In this document: piece after piece, positions 16,918 to 26,790 of the stretch | Numbering within the stretch: position 1 is the first letter of the stretch | Layout of the letters: each line of letters begins with the position of its first letter | DNA from: Chloroflexota bacterium | GTDB taxonomy: Bacteria > Chloroflexota > Dehalococcoidia > Lucifugimonadales > Lucifugimonadaceae | Length of the DNA stretch: 50,886 nucleotides | Direction of reading: 5' to 3' | Assembly (NCBI GenBank): GCA_027624075.1 | Contig: JAQBUH010000014.1 | Span: forward strand, 1-50,886 | Position numbers and translations under genes: made by a program | Notes under the pieces: model-generated | Seen by the model: only the letters and a program-made list of their open reading frames with translations | Database searches by the model: none | Told to the model about the DNA's origin: nothing

Positions 16918-18180
16918 ATGACAAATTCTGTAAGAGGCGCCGGAGGTCGGAACAGGCTGGCCCTCGCCGTCGTCATGACGGTGTTGCTTGCCGTTGCCGC
17001 CTGCGCCGGGGGAACGCCGACTCCAACGGCCATCACCTTTCCACCGACCCCGACTGCGATTACGTTTCCGCCGACTCCAACGGCGATCACGTTCCCTCCA
17101 ACCCCGACCGCGATCGCATTCCCGCCGACAGCCACCCCGTCTGTCTTCCCATCGACGACAGCGGTTGCCCCAACGCCGACCCCCGGAACACCGGTCGTTC
17201 CAACATCGACTCCGGCACCGCCAACACCGGTACCGCCAACACCAACCGTTTCTCCGGAGCCTCCTCTCACCACCACTGAGATCGCCAGGAGAATACTGCC
17301 TTCTGTGGTTCGGATCTCTGTGGATACTGGCGCCGGGCAGGCGTCCGGCACGGGCATTGTGTTCGATGACACTGGCAAGATACTCACCAACTGGCACGTG
17401 GTGGATGGCGCCGTCACTATCAGCGTGACGAAACCGGACGAGACGGTCGTGCTGGCGGAGTTATTCCGGGGCGACCCGGATAATGACATCGCGCTGGTTG
17501 TGGTCGGTGACGCCTCGGGTCTCAGGCCGCCGCTGTTCGGTGATTCCGGCGCGCTCAGAGTTGGCGAGGATGTGGTCGCTATCGGGCATGCGCTTGGCCT
17601 GGCTGGGCCGCCGACTGTCAGCAAAGGCGTGGTGTCAGCGCTTGGCCGCTCGCTCCCGAACGGTATTGGCGGAGAGTTGACCGGTCTGATCCAGACAGAC
17701 GCCGCAATCAACAGCGGCAACAGCGGAGGGCCGCTGATTAACGGTCGTGGCGAGGTGATTGGAGTCAACACGGCCAGGTTGAGCACCGGAGACCGGATTG
17801 GCTTTGCCATCAGCATCAACGGCGCGCTCGAGACTGTGGATGATCTGATCGCGCTAGGGCCGGTGCCACCGCCGGGCTTTCTCGGCATCGGCGGGCGCAC
17901 CATGCCTCGGGCAGAGGCTGCCAACCTGGGGCTGCCGATCACTGGCGGATACCTGGTCCAGGTGGTTGGCGCAGACACACCGGCCCAGGCCGCCAGGATA
18001 GTGCCGGGCGACGTGATCGTCCAGATGGACCAGACTCTAATTCGCAATCAAGACGAGTTCACGCAGTTCCTGAGGCTTCACCCGCCGGGCACGGAGGTCC
18101 GCGTATTCGTCTGGCGGCTTGTTCCTGGCAGCGGATGGGAGCCAGTTGCGCTCAACACAACGCTGTCAACTCGCCAATGA
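16918..18180 (+). CDS. HtrA/DegP-like serine protease, lipoprotein with repeat linker and PDZ domain
   Basis: A 420-residue secreted protease. The N-terminal signal LALAVVMTVLLAVAAC ends in a lipobox with Cys29, so it is anchored outside the cytoplasmic membrane. Residues 35-70 are four copies of a 9-residue unit TPTAITFPP, followed by more Thr/Pro linker to about 115. The trypsin-like domain has His160 in LTNWHVVDG, Asp190 in DNDIALVVV and Ser269 in NSGNSGGPL, so the catalytic triad is complete. A C-terminal PDZ domain (about residues 320-415, FLGIGGRTM...GDVIVQMDQTLI) matches HtrA. The probable role is envelope protein quality control. The start ATG is supported by the signal peptide rather than by an SD. 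Confidence 0.93.
   Translation: MTNSVRGAGGRNRLALAVVMTVLLAVAACAGGTPTPTAITFPPTPTAITFPPTPTAITFPPTPTAIAFPPTATPSVFPSTTAVAPTPTPGTPVVPTSTPAPPTPVPPTPTVSPEPPLTTTEIARRILPSVVRISVDTGAGQASGTGIVFDDTGKILTNWHVVDGAVTISVTKPDETVVLAELFRGDPDNDIALVVVGDASGLRPPLFGDSGALRVGEDVVAIGHALGLAGPPTVSKGVVSALGRSLPNGIGGELTGLIQTDAAINSGNSGGPLINGRGEVIGVNTARLSTGDRIGFAISINGALETVDDLIALGPVPPPGFLGIGGRTMPRAEAANLGLPITGGYLVQVVGADTPAQAARIVPGDVIVQMDQTLIRNQDEFTQFLRLHPPGTEVRVFVWRLVPGSGWEPVALNTTLSTRQ
17020..17127 (+). repeat. Four tandem 27-base coding repeats (TPTAITFPP units)
   Basis: Four in-frame 27-base units encode TPTAITFPP three times and TPTAIAFPP once, forming a Pro/Thr stalk between the lipid anchor and the protease domain. Units differ mostly at synonymous sites, so the array is not very recent. 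Its copy number is a likely source of strain variation. Confidence 0.85.
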
Positions 18181-18310
18181 CGTTTGCCTGATATCTTTTC
18201 CTCACTCTCCGGCAGGGCGGGTCCCGCCGGGCGGTCTGGCCAGCAGTCCCCATAGACCGGGCTAACGCAGCCTGAAGGACGATAGCTTCGTTCAATTCCT
18301 CTCTCATTTT

Positions 18311-18396
18311 ACTGGGAGAGAGATAGAGAGAGGGTGGCTTTCTGTCATTCTGAGCTTGACTCAGAATCTCTCGGATGACCATGCTCGAACGGTAAG
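18311..18396 (+). repeat. Composite REP-like repeat, copy A
   Basis: A purine-rich GGGAGAG...AGAGGGTGG segment is followed by GTCATTCTGAGCTTGACTCA and GAATCTC, then GAACGGTAAG about 17 bases further on. The CTGAG/CTCAG arms make a short hairpin. The same composite, forward or inverted, recurs near 33131-33307, 48809-48935 and 48971-49130. It occupies the space between the protease and SDR genes and overlaps the unlikely N-terminal extension of the SDR frame. Confidence 0.75.
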
Positions 18397-18469
18397 TTCA
18401 TTCGACCCGAAAGCGGGCGCCCGTCCGGTCGAGGGAGAACGGTTTCATATAGAGCTAAGGACGATAAAG

Positions 18470-19309
18470 ATGAGCACCGGACAGTCTGCCGTTCCGAGAG
18501 CGAGAGAGCTTGCGGGGAAGGTGGCCATCGTCACCGGCGCCGGCAGGAAGCGCGGCATTGGCAGAGCAACCGCGGTGGTGCTGGCAGAGATGGGCGCGGA
18601 TGTCGTGGTCACCGGGACAGGACGCGACCCCGCGACGTTCCCTGAAGATGAGAAGGCCGCAGGTTGGCGGGATGTCGAGTCGGTGGCCGATGAGATCAGA
18701 GCCGCCGGCTCACAGGCGCTGCCGCTGGTGGTCGACATTACGGACCCGGAGCAGGTCCAGTCGATGATCGACCGCGCCGTTTCGGAGTTCGGGCGGCTCG
18801 ACATCATCGTGAACAACGCCGCCGCTCCGTACGGACCCGACCGCAAGCCGCTGCTGGAGATCGACCCTGAGGTGTTCAGGCGGGTCATCGACGTGAAGGT
18901 GGGCGGGACGTTCATGTGCTCTCGCGCCGCCGCCGCCCAGATGGTTAAACAGGGTGAGGGTGGCAGGATCATCAACCTGTCTTCAATCGCGGGTAAGCGC
19001 GGGATGGCGAACACTTCTGCTTACAACGCAGCCAACTTCGCAGTCGACGGCTTCACGCAAGCGATTGCAAAAGAGCTTGCCGTGCATGGGATTACCGCAA
19101 ACTCGGTCTGTCCCGGATTGATCGGCACGGCTCGCATGGACCCGATGGCTAAAGAGGCGTGGGCGGCGCGCGTCGCCGCAAACCCGATGGGCAGGGTGGG
19201 TAGGGACAGCGAAGTGGCAGAGGTGATCGGCTTTCTTGCCAGCCCGCGGGCGTCTTACATCAATGGCGAGGCCATCAACGTGAACGGTGGGGACGCGACG
19301 GACAGGTGA
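18470..19309 (+). CDS. Short-chain dehydrogenase/reductase with Asn in place of catalytic Lys
   Basis: A 279-residue classical SDR. The Rossmann cofactor motif TGAGRKRGIG (22-31), the NNAA motif (115-118), the catalytic Ser in LSSIAG (171-172), Tyr185, and the C-terminal NGEAINVNGG typical of FabG-like proteins are all present. The active-site motif YxxxK reads YNAAN: codon 189 (19034-19036) is AAC, so the Lys that lowers the Tyr pKa and binds the cofactor ribose is missing. Activity may be lost or altered. The frame is open upstream to 18356, but that part is translated from a dispersed repeat, so ATG at 18470 is the better start. The substrate is unknown. Confidence 0.88.
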   Translation: MSTGQSAVPRARELAGKVAIVTGAGRKRGIGRATAVVLAEMGADVVVTGTGRDPATFPEDEKAAGWRDVESVADEIRAAGSQALPLVVDITDPEQVQSMIDRAVSEFGRLDIIVNNAAAPYGPDRKPLLEIDPEVFRRVIDVKVGGTFMCSRAAAAQMVKQGEGGRIINLSSIAGKRGMANTSAYNAANFAVDGFTQAIAKELAVHGITANSVCPGLIGTARMDPMAKEAWAARVAANPMGRVGRDSEVAEVIGFLASPRASYINGEAINVNGGDATDR

Positions 19310-19512
19310 GACCGGCGACGCTCAGTTTCATCTAGCGGCCAGGTTCGCCGCCAGCAGGCTAGGAACTGTGCGCCGGGGTGTGAGACATTGTTCGGGACGA
19401 AGTGGAGATTTGACCTGGATATAGTCTCAGCGACTCGTCAATGCCTTCCTGAACAAGTTCCTGCCGGTCCATGCCGCGCTGCGACCTCTGCATCGAACTG
19501 CGAATAGAGTAA

Positions 19513-20040
19513 TTGCCAAAGATCCCTGAAAGCTGGAAAAGACGGCGTGCCCGCAAGCTGCGGCATGTGCGGTACAACGCCCTTCAGCGGATAGGTCTTT
19601 CGACCGCGGGGTCGCCTCTGTCCGGCGAGACGGCGCTGTGTATTGCGTACATGTGCCCTTACGCGTACACCTGCCCGAGCGCCGCGTTCAGGCCCGCGCT
19701 TGTGAGCCAGCGTGACTGCTACCTTCGCTATCCGGTTGAGATGCGGCCGCGCTCAGGGTTGAGCGAGCACGCCATAGACACACTTGCCGCGCAGCGGCGG
19801 GCAGGGCGGAAGTTGAACCCCGTGACGCTTGCCGTGCTGGACCAGTTCAGACCGGATGGGCCGTCTCAGAGCTTCGGCCTGAGGCGTCCTCCGAGGCCGG
19901 TGTATGCAGACGCGCCGGCGCATCCTCTCCGGCCAGTCCGAACGGCTGGAGAACCGGTCAGCAGGACCGCTTACAGGCTCGCGACAACCCGGTCGCCCGT
20001 AAACGTGGCGCGGTTGCCGCGGGTGCACGTGGCGTCCTGA
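19513..20040 (+). CDS. Hypothetical basic protein
   Basis: A 175-residue frame with start TTG at 19513 (an in-frame GTG at 19567 is the next option). Its codon use in the middle part resembles neighbouring genes (many GCG, CTG and CGG codons), which favours a real gene. It is Arg-rich with a cluster of four Cys (CIAYMCPYAYTCPS and DCYLRYPVEMRP), possibly metal-binding or disulphide-forming. The C-terminal third is Pro/Arg-rich and may be unstructured. I recognise no family and see no SD. It converges on the hydrolase gene with 13 bases between stops. Confidence 0.45.
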   Translation: MPKIPESWKRRRARKLRHVRYNALQRIGLSTAGSPLSGETALCIAYMCPYAYTCPSAAFRPALVSQRDCYLRYPVEMRPRSGLSEHAIDTLAAQRRAGRKLNPVTLAVLDQFRPDGPSQSFGLRRPPRPVYADAPAHPLRPVRTAGEPVSRTAYRLATTRSPVNVARLPRVHVAS

Positions 20041-20053
20041 TTACGCGGTCTTC

Positions 20054-20923
20054 TCAGTCTGCCGCGTAATCACAGGACGAGGTCCGCAGCGATCCGCTCG
20101 CGAACTCGTCTATGAAGCCGTTGACCACCGAGTAGTACATTTTCGGGTCAACGAGGTCAGGCCGGTCGTGCGTGCCGCCTTTGATGACGAACAGCCTCTT
20201 CGGGTCGTTCGCAGAGTCGTACACCATCTGTACGTACTTTAGCGGCACGATGTCGTCTTGATCGCCGTGCATGACCAGCAAAGGAACATTGGCAAGCCGC
20301 GCTATGTGCGAGCGGGTCTCATACCGGATCTGCATGAGCCACGAGAGCGGCAGGATCTTTGTCCACGGGTACTGGACGGGCGCGAGGTCTGGAAACGACG
20401 ATGGCGGCGATTCGAGGAGCAGGGCGTCCGGGCGCATGTCTTCCGCGATCTTTGTCGCGATGGCCGCGCCCATCGAGACGCCGAGGAACACCAGGGGACC
20501 GGGCTCGCACTGTTGAGACCTGTTGCGGCGAACCGCCTCAACAACAGCGGCGCGGGCATCTGTGTATGTGGCCGATTCTGAGGGCCGGCCAGGACTCAGC
20601 CCGAAGCCACGGTAGTCGACAGCCAGGATGTTTGCGCCGGTTCGCTGATGTATTGCGCGATAGCCGTCGAGGCGGGCACTGATGTTGCCGCCGCTGCCGT
20701 GGAGGTAGACCCATGTTGGACGGGCCGCTGGCTCACCAGAGCCGAGACCGCCATTCGGGCCATTCGGGCCAGGAATCCACCATGCGTGGACCCGGTTTCC
20801 GTCCTCGGTCTTCAGCCACAGCTCCTCGTAGCGAAGGCCAACATGCTCCGGCGTACCCTTCAGAGTCAGCTCCGGGAAGTACGCAAGCGAACGCTCCAGC
20901 CGTAATAAAGCGCGCCTGAACAT
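20054..20923 (-). CDS. Alpha/beta hydrolase, ABHD13/Bem46-like
   Basis: A 289-residue serine hydrolase. The family features are visible in order: the oxyanion motif YLHGSGGNIS (about residues 73-82), VDYRGFGLSPGRPSE (about 103-117), the nucleophile elbow GVSMGA (about 148-153, Ser), the acid in MHGDQDDIVP (about 218-227), and the His in GGTHDRPD (about 250-257). The DYRGFG...GRPSE motif is typical of the Bem46/ABHD13/YqkD group. The N-terminus contains no confident signal peptide. Substrate unknown; a carboxylesterase or thioesterase is likely. Confidence 0.87.
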   Translation of the reverse strand: MFRRALLRLERSLAYFPELTLKGTPEHVGLRYEELWLKTEDGNRVHAWWIPGPNGPNGGLGSGEPAARPTWVYLHGSGGNISARLDGYRAIHQRTGANILAVDYRGFGLSPGRPSESATYTDARAAVVEAVRRNRSQQCEPGPLVFLGVSMGAAIATKIAEDMRPDALLLESPPSSFPDLAPVQYPWTKILPLSWLMQIRYETRSHIARLANVPLLVMHGDQDDIVPLKYVQMVYDSANDPKRLFVIKGGTHDRPDLVDPKMYYSVVNGFIDEFASGSLRTSSCDYAAD

Positions 20924-21101
20924 ACCTCTAGATTAACCGACCCTGCGCCAGGTTGCCTCAGTGCCGGCCCGGAATCTGGCGTGTCAATAGTGCCATCCGT
21001 GTGCGCTGCGCCAGCCCGTAAGCTCGTCCTCCGGACTGCAGAGGCGGGCTACGTAGGCAGATCACGAAAACGCCTGCAGAGAACAGAACTTTTGATACGC
21101 G

Positions 21102-22349
21102 TTAGCCGATGTCAGACTCTGTGAGCCCGACATCCCGCAGGACCTCGGCGGTGTGCTGGCCAAGCGCCGGGGCAGGCCTCATTTCTGGCATGCCGCTCCC
21201 GAACCGGATGACAGGTCCGGAGGAGCGGTACGTGAAGCCGGCGTCATGCGTAAGCTCGATCACGTAGCTGTTCGCCAGCGCCTGTTCGTCGTTTATGAGC
21301 TCTTCGATGAACCGGACGGGCTCGCACGGGATGTCCTCGGCACGCAGGTCCCTGAACCACTCGGCTGTCGTGCGTTCGGCAAACCTCGCCTCAATCTGGC
21401 CGATCAGCGCACGGCCGATCCCCTCTGCCTCGGGGGATGCGAGATCGAACGATGGGTCCTGCATGCGCGGGTCCTTGAGCCCAAGGTAGTCGAGCAGCCT
21501 CCGCCTCGCATGAAACGCCAGCGTGCCCAGTGCCAGGCCGCCGTCCTTCGTGCGGAACGCGCGGTAGTAGCAGCGGTACTCGAGGGGGCGAAGGAGGTCC
21601 TGGTACTGCTCTTGCAGTTCGGGGTATGTGGCTCCTTCCGCCTCAAGCCGCGGCCGCACCTCGTCGTGCCATTTCTGTACCGGTGAAGGGATCTCGTTGA
21701 TCCGGACCAGTCTCATGCACTGCATGGCGAGAGCGTTGGCGAGCAGGCTGGTCGTGGCCTTCTGACCCCTGCCGGTCCGCGCCCTCTCAAGCAGGCCCGC
21801 CATCACTGCGCCGGCCGCTGCGTACGCCGTAGAGAAGTCGATATATGACGAAGACCAGACCGGCTCGGGGTGGCCGTTCGTAAGCTTCCCCTCACTGGCC
21901 ATCGCGCCAGAGTAGCCCTGCATTATGAGGTCGAATCCGGGCATACCGGAGCGCGGGCCCTCCGGACCGTACGCCGTAATCTCTATGAAGACCAGCCGGG
22001 GGTTTGCCGGAGCCAGCGACTCATAGTCGATGCCGAGTCTTGCCGCAGTGTCCGGCCGCGTGTTGGAGACGACGGCGTCTGCAGACTCAATGATCTTCTT
22101 GAGCGCGGCGCGTGCCTTTGCCGACTTCAGGTCGAGGCAGATGCTCCGCACGCCGCGGTTAAGCGGCAGGAAGACGCGACTCTCGTTGGGCGCGATAGGG
22201 TTCTGATGACGCCACGGATCGCCAGCCGGCGGCTCCACCTTGATCACATCTGCGCCCATGTCGGCGAGCAGCTGCCCTGCGAACGGGCCCGCTATGAAGC
22301 TGCCAAACACGACCACACGAATCCCTTCGAGAGGGCCGTTGCCGCTCAT
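21102..22349 (-). CDS. CaiB/BaiF family (class III) CoA-transferase
   Basis: A 415-residue class III CoA-transferase. These enzymes move CoA between carboxylic acids through an Asp-bound anhydride. Visible marks are the N-terminal LEGIRVVVFGSFIAGPFAGQ, the CoA-binding DMGADVIKVEPPAGDPWR (30-47), LDLKS (about 72-76), and PGFDLIMQG, where Asp140 matches the catalytic Asp of formyl-CoA transferase. Length is typical (about 400). AAGGAGA lies about nine bases before the ATG. It stands alone, without a partner acyl-CoA dehydrogenase or racemase, so the acid substrates cannot be named. Confidence 0.92.
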   Translation of the reverse strand: MSGNGPLEGIRVVVFGSFIAGPFAGQLLADMGADVIKVEPPAGDPWRHQNPIAPNESRVFLPLNRGVRSICLDLKSAKARAALKKIIESADAVVSNTRPDTAARLGIDYESLAPANPRLVFIEITAYGPEGPRSGMPGFDLIMQGYSGAMASEGKLTNGHPEPVWSSSYIDFSTAYAAAGAVMAGLLERARTGRGQKATTSLLANALAMQCMRLVRINEIPSPVQKWHDEVRPRLEAEGATYPELQEQYQDLLRPLEYRCYYRAFRTKDGGLALGTLAFHARRRLLDYLGLKDPRMQDPSFDLASPEAEGIGRALIGQIEARFAERTTAEWFRDLRAEDIPCEPVRFIEELINDEQALANSYVIELTHDAGFTYRSSGPVIRFGSGMPEMRPAPALGQHTAEVLRDVGLTESDIG

Positions 22350-22498
22350 ATGGCCGTGTCTCCTTCTGCCGACGCGTTATGTGCCCGCGTCAGGTGAGCG
22401 CAGGCTCGGTCCGGTCGGGCGGAAACGTAGCATGGCGGCGCCGCGCGTGCAATTGAGCGAGGCGGGCGGCTCCGTGTCCCGATGATTGGAGCGAGACG

Positions 22499-23344
22499 CT
22501 ATGCGTGAGGCAGTTTTCTCCCTCGGATCGAGTACATCTGCGGGATGCGCGGGAGGCCGGGAGCCATCCGGTGGTAGCCGTCAGACTCCCGCACCATTCC
22601 TCCTATGATTGGGCTGACTGTGTAGTCGTGCTCGGCAAAGTATTCGATTGAGATGCCTGCTTGGAGCAGCGAGCCAATGATTTCGCTGAGCGAGTGCTGC
22701 CAGAACCGGAACTCGATTCCCGGATTGAAATTCGGGTCAGCGTAGTCGGACGACTGCGACGGTTGTGACTCAAACGCAGCGCCCGTGTTGAAATACGGAT
22801 ACCGCACCTTCATCCCAGTCTCGGCGGTAATCGGTCCAAGGTCGTCAATCGTCAGCATGTAAGGATGGAACTCAGATATATAGACGAGTCCGCCGGGCTT
22901 GAGCGAACTGGCAATCACCTTTCCCCAGCTATCAAGCTCGTGCAGCCAGCCGACGACTCCGTGAGTCGTGAACACAACGTCGAACTCATCCTGGAAAGTG
23001 TCGCCGAGTTCCAGCACATTCGACTCAACAAACCTGGCCGGTATATTCGCCCTTGCCGCCAGCTCTCTGGCCTTTTGAACCGCCGTTGGAGAGAAATCTA
23101 CGCCGGTAACCTGTGCGCCTAAACGTGCCAGGGCCAGCGTGTCCAGGCCGAAATGGCACTGGAGATGCAATAGCGATTTGCCATTGATGCCGCCCAGTTC
23201 TTCGAGCACATATCCGCGCAGGCTATAGTCACCTCGCAAGAAACCTTCAATATCCATCGCCCCGTTTATATGGTGCCGGGTAATCGACTCCCACCAGTCA
23301 CGGTTCTGGCTATACGCCGACTCTGTGTCGCTATCTATCATCAT
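22499..23344 (-). CDS. Class I SAM-dependent methyltransferase
   Basis: The protein has the Rossmann methyltransferase core: motif I LLHLQCHFGLDTLALARLGA, then VTGVDFSPTAV with the acidic ribose-binding residue, a motif near FVESNVLEL, and DVVFTTHGVVGWL for motif IV. It resembles UbiE/small-molecule methyltransferases that often sit alone in Chloroflexota. I prefer one of the adjacent ATGs at 23344/23341, because the first recognisable sequence (SAYSQNRDWWESITRHH) begins just after. The frame is open to a TTG at 23422 with no better SD. The substrate is unknown. Confidence 0.82.
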   Translation of the reverse strand: MMIDSDTESAYSQNRDWWESITRHHINGAMDIEGFLRGDYSLRGYVLEELGGINGKSLLHLQCHFGLDTLALARLGAQVTGVDFSPTAVQKARELAARANIPARFVESNVLELGDTFQDEFDVVFTTHGVVGWLHELDSWGKVIASSLKPGGLVYISEFHPYMLTIDDLGPITAETGMKVRYPYFNTGAAFESQPSQSSDYADPNFNPGIEFRFWQHSLSEIIGSLLQAGISIEYFAEHDYTVSPIIGGMVRESDGYHRMAPGLPRIPQMYSIRGRKLPHA

Positions 23345-23475
23345 GGGGCCAGCGTTCAGCCAGTGTTCCGGGCGGCGGCCGTTCAAGACTATGCGCCTGC
23401 CTAAGTGGTTCGTGGAGAGCAATCCGTTGGCGGCAAAGCATTAGCCTGGCCAAGTCTGGCCCGGCTCCGGGTGGC

Positions 23476-24378
23476 CTACTTCGACGCGGTGTGCTTCATG
23501 ACCAGCACAGGGTGGTGTGACGCACGGACGATCTTGTCTGCGACGCTTCCCAGCACCATCCGCCTGAACCCGCCCCGGCCGTGTGAGCTGATCACGATAA
23601 ACGCGTCAGGCACGTTGCGCGTCTCCTCCAGGATGCGGCCTGCGGCGTTGCCCAGCGCGGCGTGCGCCCTGGCCGGAATCCCCCTCGACTCCGCCTGCTC
23701 GACGAACTTCGCCAGGTACTTGCGAGCATGCTCCCGCTCCCCGGACACGCCGTAGTCGATTCCGTAGAACTCGGCGCCGGGACCGGAGACGGCATATGTG
23801 GGCAGGTGCACCGCCCATATGAAGATCACTCCAGCGCCGCAGGCAGCCGCGATGTCGAGTGCGGCCGGCACAGACTCCTCGGCGAGGCTCGATCCGTCCA
23901 GCGGCACGATCACGGTCGACGGCGCTCCTGGCGCTGGAGAGGATAGATGATCTCCGTCAGGGTTGACCGCCAGCACGGGTAGCGTCGCAGTCCGCAGGAC
24001 GGTGTCTGTCACGCTGCCAAGGATGCCTCGCTCGACCAGGCGGTCGCGGTGCGTGGCCATGGCGATCATGTCTGCGCCAACGCGGTCAGCGGTGGTGAGT
24101 ATTGCATCCGCAGGCCGGCCGGGCTCGACAACCGCCGTCACGGCAAATCCTCGCTCGCGGAGGGCTTTCGCCTGCCTCTCCAGGTAGCTGGCGGCGGCCT
24201 GCGCCGCGTCTTCAGCGGCGCGGTCTTTCAGTGCCGGGGCCGGTGATGCGCCAGGTTCAGAGACGGCGAGCAGGACGAGTTCGGCGCCCAGCTTGCCGGC
24301 CAGTCCGCTCAGCCACGCGAGCACTTTTTCTGAGTTTGTCGAGCCGTCAAGCGGGACGAGGATCTTTTTGAATGTCAT
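23476..24378 (-). CDS. Tandem-domain universal stress protein (UspA family)
   Basis: A 300-residue protein with two UspA domains (about residues 1-143 and 153-300). Each begins with the strand ILVPLDGS or VIVPLDGSS. The second has the ATP-binding pattern G-2x-G-9x-G-S in SHGRGGFRRMVLGSVADK; the first is a variant (ATHRDRLVERGILGSVTD) that lacks the first Gly pair and may not bind ATP. Such proteins support survival under stress or energy limitation. Start ATG at 24378 without a clear SD. Downstream of a small hypothetical gene on the same strand. Confidence 0.93.
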   Translation of the reverse strand: MTFKKILVPLDGSTNSEKVLAWLSGLAGKLGAELVLLAVSEPGASPAPALKDRAAEDAAQAAASYLERQAKALRERGFAVTAVVEPGRPADAILTTADRVGADMIAMATHRDRLVERGILGSVTDTVLRTATLPVLAVNPDGDHLSSPAPGAPSTVIVPLDGSSLAEESVPAALDIAAACGAGVIFIWAVHLPTYAVSGPGAEFYGIDYGVSGEREHARKYLAKFVEQAESRGIPARAHAALGNAAGRILEETRNVPDAFIVISSHGRGGFRRMVLGSVADKIVRASHHPVLVMKHTASK

Positions 24379-24444
24379 GCGAATTACGTGCGAGTGACTC
24401 TGGTTTTCTGCGATGGCTGTTCTGACGCTTTGAAGTCTGACAGG

Positions 24445-24735
24445 TCAGGAATTGCGATCTGGCTCATCGTCTTCGGCCGGCTTCCTGGTGTGAAGCTTTT
24501 GCCAGTCCGCCGCCCAGTTGACTGGAAAGGTGATGTCGAGGCGTGAGCGCGCCTGCCGGGCCTCATTGCCTGACGATGCGGGTGGGAGCTTGTCCGGGGC
24601 GAGTCCCTGCAGGTCTGCGCGGCTTTCGCCGGTCTTTTTGTGGAGCCTTTTTAGCTTGAGCCGCTTTGCCTGTAGCGGCTTGCCGCCCGGGCCCTGCTCC
24701 GGATGTACGTTGCGGTCTGTGATCTTCTTAACCAT
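24445..24735 (-). CDS. Small hypothetical protein, Lys/Arg-rich
   Basis: A 96-residue hydrophilic protein, basic in its first half (KKITDRNVHPEQ, KRLKLKRLHKKTG) and acidic at its end. There is no membrane segment or recognised domain. Codon choice is similar to neighbours, and the frame fills the gap between trpB and the Usp gene on the same strand. This supports a real gene, but the SD is weak. Confidence 0.5.
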   Translation of the reverse strand: MVKKITDRNVHPEQGPGGKPLQAKRLKLKRLHKKTGESRADLQGLAPDKLPPASSGNEARQARSRLDITFPVNWAADWQKLHTRKPAEDDEPDRNS

Positions 24736-24796
24736 TTTAGTGCCGTGCCCTGCCTGACAACTTAATGTGGGCGTTGCCAGGGTGAGACAGCCCGTG

Positions 24797-26008
<1,212 letters not shown>

Positions 26009-26158
26009 TGAGTGTGACCTACCTGGTCGCGCCAGCCTGGTTTGTGGCGTTATCGCCGACCGCGACTATCGTTTCGAGCTGATGAAAATTTCTACTTTGA
26101 CCGAACTCAGGCTAGGATATCAGTCGAGGGCGACGAACAAGCGAGGTTACGGTGCGAC

Positions 26159-26731
26159 GTGACTGAACAGAAGAGTGGTGCGGTACAGATGCGTGATCCA
26201 GGTGCGGCCAGACCTGATGTTGACCAGTACATGATGGGGATTGCGCTGGCCGTGAGATCACGCGCCAACTGCGTCGGCAACAGGGTCGGCGCGCTGATCG
26301 CCATAGACCGGAGAATCGTCTCGACCGGATACAACGGCACTCCGTACGACATGCCGAACTGTGATGAGGGCGGCTGTGAGCGCTGCAACAATCGTGAGCG
26401 GTACGCCTCCGGCACCAGTTACGACCTGTGCATCTGCGTCCACGCAGAGCAGAACGCGCTGCTGGCCGCGGCGCGGTTCGGGATCGCGTGCGAGGGCGGA
26501 ATCATCTACACGACTATGCGGCCTTGCTTCGGCTGTACGAAGGAGTTGCTGCAGGCGAAGATCACGGGTGTGCGATACCTGCACGAGTGGGTTTACCCGG
26601 ATGAAGAGGTCCGCGCGCAGTACGACCGCTTGCAGGCCCGGTTCGCGGACGGTGTGAAGCCCGTGCGCATTGTCGACCCGGATGCGACCTGGGCGATCTC
26701 TAGCCTTCGCAAGAAGGCGGAGTCGAGTTAG
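26159..26731 (+). CDS. dCMP deaminase (ComEB-like cytidine/deoxycytidylate deaminase)
   Basis: A 190-residue zinc deaminase that converts dCMP to dUMP for dTMP synthesis. The catalytic motif HAEQNA (His95, Glu97 from the chosen start) and the second zinc motif PCFGC (Cys123, Cys126) are complete. The additional Cys-rich insertion CDEGGCERC...CICVHAE is characteristic of the dCMP deaminase branch. The start is uncertain: the open frame begins at 26042, but that part has no homology. GTG at 26159 and ATG at 26189 are both possible; I give the former. Confidence 0.9.
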   Translation: MTEQKSGAVQMRDPGAARPDVDQYMMGIALAVRSRANCVGNRVGALIAIDRRIVSTGYNGTPYDMPNCDEGGCERCNNRERYASGTSYDLCICVHAEQNALLAAARFGIACEGGIIYTTMRPCFGCTKELLQAKITGVRYLHEWVYPDEEVRAQYDRLQARFADGVKPVRIVDPDATWAISSLRKKAESS

Positions 26732-26790
26732 GCGCGGCGTGCCCGCGCTGTGTGCGGGACGCGGTCAGGAGCAATCGGGGAAGTGGAAAA

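Noticed and set aside
16653-18047. 464-residue minus-strand frame with VGVGG repeats
   Set aside because: It is antisense to the HtrA-like protease, whose catalytic triad, signal peptide and PDZ domain are clear. The Gly/Val repeats are the complement of the Thr/Pro stalk repeats.
18356-18469. N-terminal extension of the SDR
   Set aside because: The sequence is translated from a dispersed repeat present elsewhere between genes, so it is not SDR coding sequence.
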